A DNA stretch of 64,000 nucleotides from Galerina marginata (taxonomy: Eukaryota > Basidiomycota > Agaricomycetes > Agaricales > Galerinaceae), in the NCBI GenBank assembly GCA_023014335.1, contig JAECYW010000013.1, positions 1,178,001-1,242,000 on the forward strand, in the 5' to 3' direction. A program made the translations under genes and the position numbers. This document shows, in pieces, positions 1 to 11,502 of this stretch (position 1 is its first letter; each line of letters begins with the position of its first letter). The notes under the pieces were generated by a model. The model worked only from the letters and a program-made list of their open reading frames with translations, had not been told where the DNA came from and did no database searches.

Positions 1-366
1 TTCTGGGATCGATATCAGGGTCAACACGTTGATCCAATAATAGACGCTCGGAGCTTATTTAGGCGGACTTCCCACGAAATTGACTGGGTGCAGATTGAGT
101 GGAATTCGGCGTTGAAAATGTAGAAGCAGGCAGAAATTTGTGGGGTGAAATAAATTACAATTGACGACAACAGGATCTCATGTATTTACAAAGTCAGTTT
201 TGGAATCAATGTCCTCAGATAGTGTCCTTAGCCAAGGGCCGTGGAAGAGAAATGGAGAAGACAGTACTGTATACGTACTGCAAAAAAGAAACGTGCGTCT
301 AGCTGCAGAACAATGTACCGAGTTTAATATTGAAATACTGGCAGCACAACATCAGATAAATAGTCA
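1..366. other. Downstream flank of the lipase gene
   Basis: No gene is seen here. This is the 3' flank of the minus-strand lipase. Short open frames on the plus strand are antisense shadows of the lipase terminal exon. Confidence 0.5.
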
Positions 367-1777
367 TCAAGTTAACGGGATTGCACGAACGGTAAGATGC
401 GCTGCATTTATTCCTTTAGATGCGATGGCAGCAGAGCAAGTAGGGTCCTCCCCACTCGAATCACATTTCTTTGTCGTAGCTGCAGATGCAGGGTCCGGAT
501 TCTGGAAGAATTCAATGCCTATTCAGAAAAGGACATTCCCATGTGTAAGGCAGTGATGGCCAACAATCAAGCTCAGAGGAGTACAGACCGTGGTGGCGGT
601 ATCCATTCGCGCTCGCAGGGATGATAGTCGGCACTCTGCTTCAGGTTTCAGTAATGAAGACAAACGAGCAGTAACTTCCATACCCATCGTTGGTGTGAAC
701 ACCTTTTGAGGTTACAGGTAGAGGTTTTGGCTCAATTAAACGCGAAAGATCAACACAATAAAACGCACTGCGCAAAGCATTTTCACCAAATTGTTTGTTA
801 ATAAAATTTGCATACTCCGCATTTCCCGTCCTCGGTTGGCCATAAGTGAACATGTGAACCGTACTGTTCGCTTATAAATTCGAGTACAGGACCAGATTCC
901 GTTTACGCACGTGTTGGGGAAGTTTTGTTGCATAGAGATTCTGCGGATTGATTTCAGGATAAACTGTAGCTGACCTTAGAAAAGAGAAGCATACCCCGCT
1001 AAACTAGATAGTCCACCGCCCAAGGAATGTCCAGTGGTTGCGATTGTATAATCTGGATTGGCCTTCAGTTGTGATTTGACTGTAGCGATAATTTGAGGTG
1101 CAACGGCATTCCACCTGTGCAACATAATTTTAGCCGAACAAGCTGTTGATACCGTCCACCAACTTACGCAGTCAAAAAACCACGGTGTGCCTGTGCCCCA
1201 GCTGAGCGAAGGCGGTTTAAGTTGCATGGTTAGAAAACGAACATATACGGCTTACCTGGTGGGTTGACGCCGGGTGATTGAAAGGGAACGAGGGTTATAT
1301 CCCTATCAGTGCGGAAATCCTGAAGAGACGAACTTTCCAAGGCTGTCAAAATCGTCGTCTATTAATTCATTGGAGTATAACATACGTTCCGCGCATGGCC
1401 ACTACAATTTCTTTCTTGCTGTCATCCCGAGCAATAAAACCCTGGGTGTCAGTCTTTCGGTCGTCAATCTACACACCCATATGAGATAATCTATGTCACA
1501 AAAAGTGGGTCTGTTCTTGCCTGTTGCACTAGCGTATTCCCGTTCGGGCGTGCACATTGTCCTCCATAAGCAGAAAATGCGTATTTCAGATAGAATACGA
1601 GATCGTCAAAAGTAGCTGTTAGAAGTTGTTTGTGAGCGCCGCAAATACGAAGAACACAGTAGAATACAAACCCTGATCAACAGCACGCCTCTCAAAGGCC
1701 GTTGTAGTTTTGAGGGGAAGGCCGGCCACCGATAGAAATAGAAGCGAAAGTAGAAGTGACACGATAGATCGAACCAT
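367..1777 (-). CDS. Secreted class 3 lipase (alpha/beta hydrolase)
   Basis: Predicted extracellular triacylglycerol lipase or feruloyl-esterase-like hydrolase. The ATG at 1777 opens a signal peptide (MVRSIVSLLLSLLFLSVAG). After several short introns the exons read DDLVFYLKYAFSAYGGQC, then IDDRKTDTQGFIARDDSKK and IVVAMRGT, then GAQAHRGFLTA/WNAVAPQII. The nucleophile elbow GHSLGG lies near 1012-1032. Next come TYGQPRTGN, the VHTNDGVPTIIP segment holding the likely catalytic Asp, and YRHHG with the catalytic His. The C-terminus has paired Cys (KKCDSSGEDPTCS), as in Thermomyces/Rhizomucor-type lipases. The reading frame ends at the stop at 367-369. About eight exons; every expected block is present and unbroken, so it looks functional. 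Substrate class cannot be settled from sequence. Confidence 0.85.
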
Positions 1778-2940
1778 GATAGGAGCCAGCTCGACAAATT
1801 GAAAAGAAAGGCAATCTCAAAGCTCAAAATTCCCCAGAACGCGGAGAATCTGACTCGAAAGAAAAGGAGGGAGGGAAAGCGTGAAGGCCAAGCGAATAAG
1901 ATGGGTGAAGGTGAATGCTTTTATGCAAAGGCATATCTGCGTTGTCAAGTTATCGTCCTGTCAAACCTCTGCGGACGAGGCACATCGAGGTACGCTCCAT
2001 CTGGCATTGTTAAGCTGAGAGATCCGTGTCCAGAGCCGTGCTTCTGCAAGCAAACCGTTTGTGGAGCAAGGCAGGGTGGTATTGTGTGTATACCATAAGA
2101 GAAATGGACAAGCCCTTGCATAGCTTTTTTGGCATATTCATCTAACATCAAGGGCCATTGAAGCGTCAGACCTGGGACCATGACAAAAAACACAAGTGTC
2201 AAGCTTTCGAGAGCCTGAAGCAACCCCACCCTGTACTTTTTGAACTCCTGTCAAGGAGCGATTTGTAGCCAGGAGGTTGAGTCTACAGGTGAAGTATCCA
2301 CGAAATGGTACACCAAAGCAAAAGACAAGGTAATGACGGAGTGAAGTCCCGCCATTTAGCCTGAGAGGGATCGTCAAGGTTACATAATGAATTGATGAAG
2401 AAAATCAAATTTGTTTGTCGGGACCCGTTTCCGAAGTGTTCGCAATTCACCAAAAACAGTGGCGATAAATAGTAAGGTGCATTAGCGCTGGTTCAATCTG
2501 GACACTGTTTATCAAAAACACATCGAAACAGTTAATAAGTTGTTGAGGCATTCTGTCCAGTTTACCAAGCATTAGCACCCAACCAATACCACTCTGTGAA
2601 ATAGCACCATCGTACCTCGTTGATTCAGGTTGAATTCAAGTTGAATTGCACAATTTCTCGTGGTCGGCAAGCCGACAGACCTCAACATTCTCGGATCGTA
2701 AGCCTTGACAATTTTGTCAGAGAGGAGGCAATGCCCTACAGGCCACCGGTCACCTGCCATTGCAGAAATTCATTCGGTCTTGCTCATCGGAGAGAAGATA
2801 AATAAATTTCAAACTTGTATCCCTTTTGACTTTCGAGATGGTGTGAAAGTTTGCCGCCGATATTTATTGTAACTTTTATTACAGGATTACCCCCGCCTGG
2901 TAAACTGGTTTTAGAGGCTTGGACACGGCGTACTGTTTTC
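1778..2940. other. Intergenic, possible membrane-peptide fragment at 1945-2355 (-)
   Basis: Mostly without a recognisable gene. On the minus strand, an ATG at 2355 starts MAGLHSVITLSFALVYHFVD. After a frame change, possibly an intron ending near 2255, it could continue as a hydrophobic stretch around VGLLQALESLTLVFFVMVPG, with a stop at 1945. It might be a short membrane protein or a decayed remnant; I do not recognise it. A CATAAAAG element (minus strand, about 1917-1926) could be the TATA box of the lipase. Confidence 0.3.
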
Positions 2941-3685
2941 TCATTCATGGGGGATAGACACTAGATTGATAGGCGGAGATTTATAGAGAGAGGTGATGAA
3001 CAGCTGAATAATTCGAAGCTGATTTTGTCCTTCGACACCCGGCTGGGTAGACTTGTCTTGTTTGATCCTGAATACGGGTGTTTAATATATATCTATGCAC
3101 ACATAACATGTCTGGCCACAACGTACTTGGCACTGAAGGCATTGTAATTTAATCTCTGAGCAGGTGCCGCACGAATGAGGTATTTCGAGAACCGCGTCAC
3201 GACGAAGACGCCAGCTACGATTCCGCCCTAAGATCGAGTATAACAATGGTTACTCCTCACTTTTAAGGTTAAGGGTTTGAATGTACCTGCGCTTCAGTTG
3301 CTCCTTCTGTATTCGGGGGAACCTCAAACAGCTCCTTCCAATCGATCGTGGTCCCCGAGCTTGCGAAGTTGGCCGTCATGAGTTCTTCCTGGAAACTTTC
3401 CAAGGTTGTTTTTTCGTGATTAACGAAGATCTCCGCGTTTTCAGAAAAGGCGGAGGAGAAGAGTGTCTTGAATGCAGATCCTTCCTTGGCAGGAGCCGAC
3501 TCCGGTGTGTAGAGAGATGTAACTGTGTTTTGAAGCCATCTTCCAGATATCCCTGGTTTTTCAGAGTTTATCATGTTGCTGCACCAATTCTGATGGAATA
3601 GACGAAGATATTCCTTTGCCGAATCGTAAGGTAGGAGGAGTATACCAAAGCCTATGGCCAGAAAGGAGATGTTGCGGATGAACAT
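2941..3685 (-). CDS. Conserved small basidiomycete protein, possibly NTF2/SnoaL-like
   Basis: The first exon (ATG at 3685) encodes about 133 residues with a hydrophobic N-terminus (NISFLAIGFGILLLPYD) that may be a signal anchor. It then has a helical region including FQEELMTANFASSGTTIDWK. After an intron a second exon reads IVAGVFVVTRFSKYLIRAAP and QRLNYNAFSAK. A last exon near 3020-2941 reads RIIQLFITSLYKSPPINLVS and stops at 2941. The short core followed by a beta-rich tail ending in a QLF(I/V)TS-type strand resembles fungal SnoaL/NTF2-fold proteins. I infer this only from the pattern of conserved strands. No catalytic residue can be named. The final intron border is provisional. Confidence 0.55.
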
Positions 3686-4839
3686 GATATTTAAAGAAAG
3701 GTCGGAATTGACGTCATGTCGACGTTGATTTTTGAAACAAGTCGGAAACCGAAACTCACTCGTCTTAGAGAACGGTGCACTTATAACCTCTACGGGCGGT
3801 AAACAGAATCGGCTGTCCTAGAATTATTTAAGATTGAAGGTCGCGCATTCAGTGACGTTGAACCCAACATTGGATGTACCTGGATTTTGTGGTAGGGTAC
3901 ATTGCAGAATGGTAGAGCTGCTAAGCGCTTACCGTTGGAAAAAGGAACCTCTGGAACTGGGGCAGCAGTCGATCCAAATGGATGTCATCCGGTTTCTTCC
4001 AAATAGCCTCGCCTTAGCATAGCTCTCAATAGGGCTCTTCAGAGTAGGCCATTTAGTCGTCACCTGAGCTTCATTTGTCGTTCATTTGTGCAGTTGATTT
4101 GGACGTGGGTGACGAGGGATGTGACAGCACAAAGATCAGCGGAATTTGAAAGGCAGAAATTAACTCTGATCGACGATCGTGCGTTCATTTGGCTGATTTG
4201 CCCGCACACTTTTTCAAATGCGTTTTCCCGCCGAGGCTCGGCAATTTTAAATGATCCGAACCTTCGGCACCCGCAATCGGTTCAAACTGCGACTCAACCC
4301 AACCCTAGGTCACACAGTGACTCCACCCGCGTTCCAAATCAGCTCCCAAGGTAAGTTCAAATGGGCGCTCAAATGGCCTACTCTGAATAGGGCCAATGAC
4401 CTCTTTTTCTCCAGGAGCAACACAGAGAATTTTCGAGAGGTATTCAGCGCGCCATTTATTTTTGGTGCACTGAACTTCGAGGAACTCTCCGTGCATGTAA
4501 ATGACGAGGATGACTTTGGGTTGGAGCTTTAAGTTTCCGTCTGTGCCCGCAAGGACGGTGTTTGCCGAAGTCCAACATCCCGTTCTTCCTTTCGAGTCTA
4601 ACCTTCCTTCCACTTTTTCACCCTGCCAGTGTGGACGAAGGTCGAACTTGTTGAACTTACAAAAACAGCTACAATGTAAGATTTTTTCCTTGATGAGTCT
4701 TATCCTGTTCAACAATTATGCATGGCAGTCCACTTTCCTGACTGCCTTCCTCCTGGCCTTCTTTAAAAATTTTGATCCTCGAATCGAAGTCGATTGTCAG
4801 CCAAATAACTTGTCGCTCTACACTGCTTTGGGTCGTATA
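3686..4839. promoter_or_regulatory. Shared divergent upstream region
   Basis: This region lies between the starts of two divergently transcribed genes (minus-strand gene from 3685, kelch gene from 4840), so it probably holds both promoters. A 136-codon minus-strand frame at 4305-4715 contains the segment KLQPKVILVIYMHGEFLEVQ and has protein-like composition, but there is no recognised domain or partner exon. Confidence 0.4.
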
Positions 4840-6159
4840 ATGCCAAGAACACAAACATCTGCAACTTCCAAAGCTCGCAAAAAACCTTACGAAGTCGAAG
4901 TTCAACATGGGCCAGCCAACCGATCTGTGACTACCACCAGTGCTTGGATACCAAAAAAGCTGGGAGGAGAATACCCACAACTCGCAGATCTAACCGAGAC
5001 TCTTCCAGATCCTCGTACAGGAAAAATCTACATTTATGGCGGCTTGGCTCCCGGCCATAAGCCCGACTTGCCCAAGCCCGACTTTCATGTCTGCGACACC
5101 AAGAACATGAAGTTTACGAATTTGACGGTTGGTTCTCGCGGCTCTGGTTGATATTTCTCAGCTTATTTATGTTTGGAATGGTAGAATTCTCTGATGTACA
5201 TCATGCGTGGCGATCCCGATTCTGAGGTACAGGTACGAGTGAAGAAGCGCCTGCCGGCGCTCTCTGGGGCCGGTCTAACTTTAATGGAGGTTGGCGGCTG
5301 CTCGTTCGTCTTTTTATTCGGTGGGCACAACCCGCGGAAGGCTCACAAGCCGTCTTCCACCCTTATTGCCATTGATCCAGAACGAAAGGAATGGTGGGAT
5401 GTCGAGTTTGAGGATGAATATCCTCCTCCAGTACCCCGCATAAACCCTGTCCTTGTTGCAGCCAACAAAAAGCTCTATATCTTTGGTGGCATTAAACGAT
5501 TTGGAGCTAACTGGTCCCACCACAAATCATATAGCATTGTTGAATTTCCACTGGCAGTTCCGAATAGATGCAAGTGGGCAGCCCTTGATGCGCCATACCC
5601 CTACAATGTTAAGGATCAAGTTTTCGGGAATGCTCTCTCCTTGCACGATGGCATGATGATACTGCTACTGCCAGGCCGCAAGACTGAGACAGCTGTGAGT
5701 AGTGTCTTATATTAGTCACTAGTCACGAAAGTGCTGTATTTTTGACCACTGTTATTATATATCTAGAAAGTCGACTTTCAAGGCGACAACATTTTTTACT
5801 TCTTGACCTCAAACGACAACTTTTTCCACATGGCTGACCCCAAAGAGGCCCTTCCGAAGGAAGTTCACTGGTATTGCACTTGTAACTTTGACCCGTTGTC
5901 AGTCCTTATATGTGCCTGGATACCCCACAATGGTTACTTGGTACCCGAACTTTGGCGATACTCTGTATTCCCAAACAACGAAGTTGTCTGTCTTCGGATT
6001 GGCCAGAATGTCTTTGATCTTAACATAGATCTTAGGCACTTCACTCTAGTCGGTGACAGGATGTTTTTGATGGGACAGACCAATGAACACAGTGTGGAGG
6101 ACAATATTGATACAATGTGCGACACTTACGTTGAAGTGTCGATGTCTAGTTTGTTGTAA
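4840..6159 (+). CDS. Kelch-repeat protein
   Basis: Three exons keep frame exactly: 4840-5127, 5185-5694 and 5767-6159, giving 396 residues. Kelch blades are visible as hydrophobic-hydrophobic-Gly-Gly strands: KIYIYGGL near residue 65, SFVFLFGGH near 145, KLYIFGGIKRFG near 200, and weaker ones (MMILLLPG, RMFLMGQT) further on. The protein should fold into a beta-propeller, most likely for protein binding. There is no signal peptide and no BTB or F-box partner domain. The ATG at 4840 is chosen because the longer upstream frame (from 4501) has unrelated composition and begins in the shared promoter region. The binding partner is unknown. Confidence 0.8.
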
Positions 6160-6281
6160 ATCTTTCCGATGAGCCAGATGTAAAGTATATATTTAGTTCA
6201 GTATCACTGCAGGCTTGCACGTCATAATTGACACTGTAAATAACTCCTACAAAAATGACAAAATGATATAAGCACCTGCCC

Positions 6282-8140
6282 TTAGAGAAGGCTGGCAAAA
6301 GCACAAAGAACCCCAGTTGACACCAAAGCCAGCGTAGTCGAGACGCCTCTCATTCTCGAAGTAATAGCGCTATTTGCATTGCCATTCTTGCCCGTCAAAG
6401 TCGAATTCGAAGTCGCCTGCTTAACTTTGGGTGAGGGAGAACTGACCACTCCTGAAGCATCGTTCTGCGCAAATGGCTGATTCCACAGAATAAAAGGTTC
6501 GATCATAACACCAGGATATGCAACCTTCAAGAACGCGAGGTACTTTCCTTCCGCGTCTCCGTGGACCGAGGCAACGGCTGCGACGTTCGGGTAGATCTCG
6601 GAGGCATACCTGCTCTCGTTGCTTGCGGATGCCGAGATGGTCATAGCGTAGTCGAGGGCGGACTTGATGGTGCCGCCAGCTTTGGTGGTTTTGTTCCAGA
6701 CGGTGGAGGATCGGTCGGCGTATTTCGCGAGGCGCGCGTTGGTCTATTGGGGGGAGTCAATTGAGTACAGGGGTCAACGATCAGGGCCGGTACTTACAAT
6801 CATCGCCGCAAGGTTGTACGCGCGGTAATGGTATGGACGGGTACGGAGCGATTCGAGCGGCTGCATAAATTCGAGTCAGTCTTGCGGAGTGCCTTTAGGT
6901 GGAGTAGCCTACCTGGTCTCCGTTCGCAGCGATTTGGTCCATGTATAAACCATCAAAGTAGGCGTCGGTACTTTCCTTGGCGCCAGTGAGATCGTTTGCA
7001 AGGATCTTGAGGGCGGCCAATTGATTGTAGTAGAAAGTTCCATGATTGCTGCAAGAGATTCGTCAGTGGCTGCAAGGGAACGAGATTGATTCACCTACTT
7101 TGTTGCCTTGCTTTCGTCGATTCCTGTCGAGGACTCAAGCCAAGTCGTATACTCTTTCGTCCAAGCTATCATCTGTTTGTCGAGATCGGCCGTCCAGGCG
7201 GAGCTGCCGCCTTTGCGAAGAATGAGGATAGCAGTGGTGATCTTGGCCACACCTTTGAGGTCGCTATGATCGGCACAGCTTTGTCAGTAAACGACAAGGT
7301 ATTTTATGGACATGTACGAACAGAATACCGGTGTGGCTTCCAGTTTCCGAGCCAGGACCCCGTTGCACCTGGGCGTATTTCAGATGTGGGGTCATCTTCG
7401 TATCCGGGTCCAGGAACCATGTGCGGAGGAAACGAACTTCGATGGTTTAAATTAGTACGTACAGAATTTGAGAAATGTGGAACTCGAGAGATACAAACCG
7501 GCGTTAGCCTCGAAGGTAGCCTTATCGTCTGTGCCCAACGCCCATGCGATGCTGTTGTAAAAGACAGCCTCCGAAAAATCCTGGAAATCTCCAACGTTGT
7601 TGACAAGGCGAGCATCTGGGTTGAACTGTCCGTCGCGACTTTTGTATGGGCACGTTACCCAGACTGTTCGCACAACATCAGCAAGAATTTTGGGACAAAG
7701 AGGACGGGACTCAACATACTTTGTTGTTCAGTTAACGTGGTTGTATTACCAACGCCAGAGCAGTCCGGCCACCAGCTACATAGCGGAAGGCGGTTAGTCA
7801 ACGAATGCAAAGTCGCGTAAACGCATCTTACTAGGGAGCCCAACTCAAATAGTCGTGCTTGTCTCCCGATGGAGGCGCGAAGGGCTTGCTCGTGACGGCT
7901 GAAAAATGGTTAGCAAGAAATCGTCGCGTAGATCAATCGCCAGGACTTACACCACGGTCCCTTCACAGCGAGTTGTCTAGCCCATGCGATGACGGTCTCC
8001 TGTGCTCGGCCGGTATGAGCACCAAAGTTTTTGGCCAAAATGTAGTCCGGATCGACGAAATCGTTGGCATACGCGGTTTGAGCAACGGCGGTTGACAGGA
8101 TAGAAACGAAAGTGACGAAACGAAGGAGTGTGGAGCGCAT
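6282..8140 (-). CDS. Alginate-lyase-family (PF05426-like) secreted enzyme, probable GPI anchor
   Basis: The ATG at 8140 opens a signal peptide (MRSTLLRFVTFVSILSTAVA). Spliced exons read FVDPDYILAKNFG, KPFAPPSGDKHDYLSWAPYY, RDGQFNPDARLVNNVGDF, FSEAVFYNSIAWALGTDD, TTWLESSTGIDESKATN, NHGTFYYNQLAALKILAND and RPYHYRAYNLAAMI. These match the alpha/alpha-toroid alginate lyase family, where the NHGT-Tyr region lines the active site and beta-elimination of uronate-rich polysaccharide is the known reaction. The C-terminus is Ser/Asn/Gly-rich and ends in a hydrophobic run (TTLALVSTGVLCAFASLL) with no charged tail, typical of a GPI signal. About seven introns. The true substrate in a fungus is unknown. 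Confidence 0.75.
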
Positions 8141-8966
8141 ATTGGGTGTGCTGGCTTTGTTGAAGTTCCAGGAAACGGAGGAAGGAAGTAACAGGAGCAA
8201 CGAGAATCGCAGGGCTCCTTTTAGAGACACTTCAAATTACAGTTATTTCGCCATGTCAGCCTCCATAGCCGCTCGTGCCAGTGCATACCGCCAGCCACGA
8301 CGTTTCCGTTTTGGACAGCGTTATCTAGACTGAGAAAACCAACCCAGCCTTAGTTGCACAGTACCAGCAGCGTATTGTGACCAACGTCTCGGGTTTGACA
8401 AGAGAACGCAAACTTGGCCAAAATCTCATGAGACATCTTAGGTAGCGTCTTTGATGCTCTGTTAGCTGTGATGAGATCTCATCCCTTGATCCAATGTAAA
8501 GAACTGCCACCTACTCTCGATGACGGTGGTCAAAAAATCCCTTCTTAATCCCTCGGGGGTTCGGCTCATTTTGCCCACCTTGAAAGTCGGTATGACTGAA
8601 AGCCCGGCATCTACTCGAGTATATTGTCAAGCGCTGTGTAAAGGTTCTCAGTCACGGAGTGATAAAGGCAGTGTGTGGATGATGGAGGAGGATGAGGAGT
8701 TTATTCTACTGACGTGATGGTGTAGGTCGAAAGGGTGCGACAGGTCGGAACTCATTATTCAATCTTGTTCAATCTTGATCTGCATGCACCCTGCCGCCTG
8801 CCTTCGTTATTCAGTGAACAAAAAGCTCAACATTCAAACGCCGAGCATGTGGAGCCACGAAGCCTCAGACGGTATTAAATATAAATCCAAGGTACCTAAA
8901 TACAGACTACATACTTGAATACAACGTATTTATGGTATATAAATGATCATTCGGCGAAAAATGTTC
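8141..8966. other. Intergenic between two minus-strand genes
   Basis: This holds the alginate-lyase promoter and the 3' flank of the nitronate monooxygenase gene. Short open frames here (for example 8520-8717 +) show no family signature. I see no gene. Confidence 0.5.
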
Positions 8967-10350
8967 TCAGAGTTTCGGGCTGACCTTCACAAGCTGGCCG
9001 TTACGTTGGAGGATCTCGGCAGCTTGTGAAACCATGCTGTCGACGATTGTCTGTGCTGGAAGGACCTCCTTAATCATGGAGGAGACGCTGCCCATCAGCC
9101 ATGGCCTGGCTTCAATAGACTTTTCCGGGTGCTCCTCGAGCTCCTTGTAGACGGGGATGATACCCTGGGACGTGAGTTCCTTAATTTCTTTTTGTCGGTT
9201 CTCCTCCCTACAAAAATGAGATATTAGTAATGTAACCTTGATTTATTTAGAGAAAGTGAACGTACCAGTTGGCGACGTAGGGGGTCTTTCTCACTCGCAT
9301 GGGGCGTCCGGTAAAGATGATAGTGCGAGCAACGTCCTCGAAGCCAGCGCTGACGACGAGTTCCTTGTGGATTTTGGGCGCACCGGCCTCCACAGAGGCG
9401 ACGAAACGCGTGCCGACCCCTTCGTCCGTGAAGTCAGCAACAGAGCAGTGAACAAAGCAATATTTGGTTACTCACAAACACCCTGAGCGCCCCAGGACAG
9501 GTTGGCAGCAAGACCCCGCCCATCAAAGACTGCACCTGCACCAATAACATACACCGGCTTGCCGGTCAAAGGGGACTTGTAGCCCTTCACTGCATCCACA
9601 CATGCCGGAATGAGGATACTTGCGGGAATATCACCGGTGTGGCCTCCTCCTTCACCGGCCTGGGCGCAAATGAGATCAACGCCTACTTCGAGGGCTTTCT
9701 TCACATGTTTGGGGTGGCCGACCATGTTCATGACAAGGATGCCGGCTTTATGGAGCTCGTCGACGGCCCATTTGGGGGGAATACCGACGGCAGAGACGAA
9801 CAGTGTCGCTTTCTCCTCGATGATAACCTGGATAAGCTCCGGGAGCTGTCCCTTTGTGTAGTCGGTCTACATAATAGCACGGTCAAAATCCATGGCAAAT
9901 TTGGAGAAGGCGGGTGAACCATACATTGGTCTTGCGAGCACTTCCACCGACTTGAGGAAGGAGTAAGTCGACACCGAATGGCGCATTCTTGTCCTTCAAG
10001 TCCTTCTTGATCAGTTGGATCTAGAATAAAGATTGGTTAATTAATACTCAATTCAAGTCAAGGGCTTTAAAGAAAGAAAAATAGACGGCAATGAAAGAGA
10101 GTATGATAGATATGCCCCACCTGCTGACGAAGGATTTTTGGGGTATAACCAATACCACCAATAACACCTAGACCACCCGCATTCGTAACAGCAGCAGCAA
10201 GCTCGGGGCCAGCAGCCACGTTCATCCTTCGAAGAACGTCAGAAAACCGCAATGGCGACGACAAACCAACAGAAAAAGGACATACCCAGCAAGCAGGATG
10301 GGGTGCTTGATGCCAAAAAGCTCGGTGATGGGCGTTGTAATCACAGCCAT
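8967..10350 (-). CDS. Nitronate monooxygenase (2-nitropropane dioxygenase family)
   Basis: FMN-dependent TIM-barrel enzyme expected to oxidise alkyl nitronates such as propionate 3-nitronate, detoxifying them in the cytosol or peroxisome. The ATG at 10350 starts MAVITTPITELFGIKHPILL, the usual N-terminus. Downstream blocks are AAAVTNAGGLGVIGGIGYTP, the flavin-phosphate loop; KNAPFGVDLLLPQ; VGIPPKWAVDELHKAGI; AQAGEGGGHTGDIP, with the catalytic His in GGGHTG; and VIGAGAVFDGRGLAANLSWG followed by VGTRF. The C-terminus ends QLVKVSPKL with the stop at 8967. About six exons. All core motifs are intact. No linked nitro-compound pathway gene is nearby. Confidence 0.88.
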
Positions 10351-11502
10351 TGTTCAAGAAAATATAACCAAGAAAGAGGAAGGGGGTGGTGGTTGTAGAG
10401 TAGGACTACCTGGGGTATACTTAGAAGATTTATATGTCAAGAGGTGCATGATTGTACTCCGGGATACGGTGGGTAGGTTTACCGGTGCCGGAGCCGAACT
10501 ACCTCCTGAAATTGGAACTCACCAGCCTTGGCTCCTACTGCGAGTCGTCGACGGTAGGGAGGTCTTGCACAGTTGTTGGCGTTTCTCGACTTCGAGGGCT
10601 TCGTTGCACCTACATGAGGCCTTGATTTCTGGCTCTTTATTGCCACTAGAGTCGCGCAAGAGCTTCGATAATAACTTCGAATTTACTAGTCTCTGACCGG
10701 CGCCCTTCTGGTCTGCGTCAGCGCCGCTTGCGAGACTACCGGGTTCCTTCCTCCGAATCTGTTCTGGTCATTTCCTATTTACCCCAACATCTGACCGGAA
10801 TATGCAATCTTGCTTTGCCGTACATCCCCAAATGATCTTCTGGTAGCCGTCCCAGCGTTAAAGCAGAAAACCCCTGACTCCTGACAACAACTTCAGTGGA
10901 TCAGTAACATCTTGCAAGACTTACGGGAGGTAGAAAATATTTGATGGACAGTTAGTCGAAATTAAACTAAATCGTCGGGTCATTACCCTGCTTATATATA
11001 AGAACGAGGCGGAAAAAGAAGAACGCGTAAGGTTGCAGCCAACTTCTTCGATTCTGGAGTACTCTGCTAAGGGACTTCTGGGTTCCTCTGGACATCCGCG
11101 GCGAACCACCAACGCCGATATTCCAATGGCTCACCTTAAGTCTCCGTGAAATACTGACATTTTGTACGATTTTTAAGTAACTGGAAACCAGTTCTGATCT
11201 TATGTTGAGCGAATTGTGTAATGAAATGGCAGCAGTCAACGCATATTTCTAATTTCTAAGGGTAATCGACTACATGTTATATTCTATGATAATATTATCA
11301 AGATATTTCAAGCGGTTCGAGACCTGAAATTGCGTTGGGCCCAAGATTAACAAAACAAGGAGAGTGTATAAGGGAATAGTCAGATAGGGACAACGGAGGT
11401 AACCATTCACCAAAAAAAAGCTATAAACAAGTTCGACGAGGATGAGTTTGACTGTGTACATAAGATTAAAAAAGGTAAGCTCACTAGCCACAAGCGCATT
11501 GC
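10351..11502. other. Intergenic, AT-rich
   Basis: No supported gene. It contains the NMO upstream region and the 3' flank of the RING gene. The hydrophobic minus-strand frame at 11270-11512 lies in AT-rich DNA directly downstream of the RING stop and is most simply read as 3' untranslated sequence. Confidence 0.5.

Noticed and set aside
4501..4839. N-terminal extension of the kelch protein from an upstream ATG
   Set aside because: The extension lies in the shared promoter, has no kelch or targeting pattern, and the ATG at 4840 gives a normal start.
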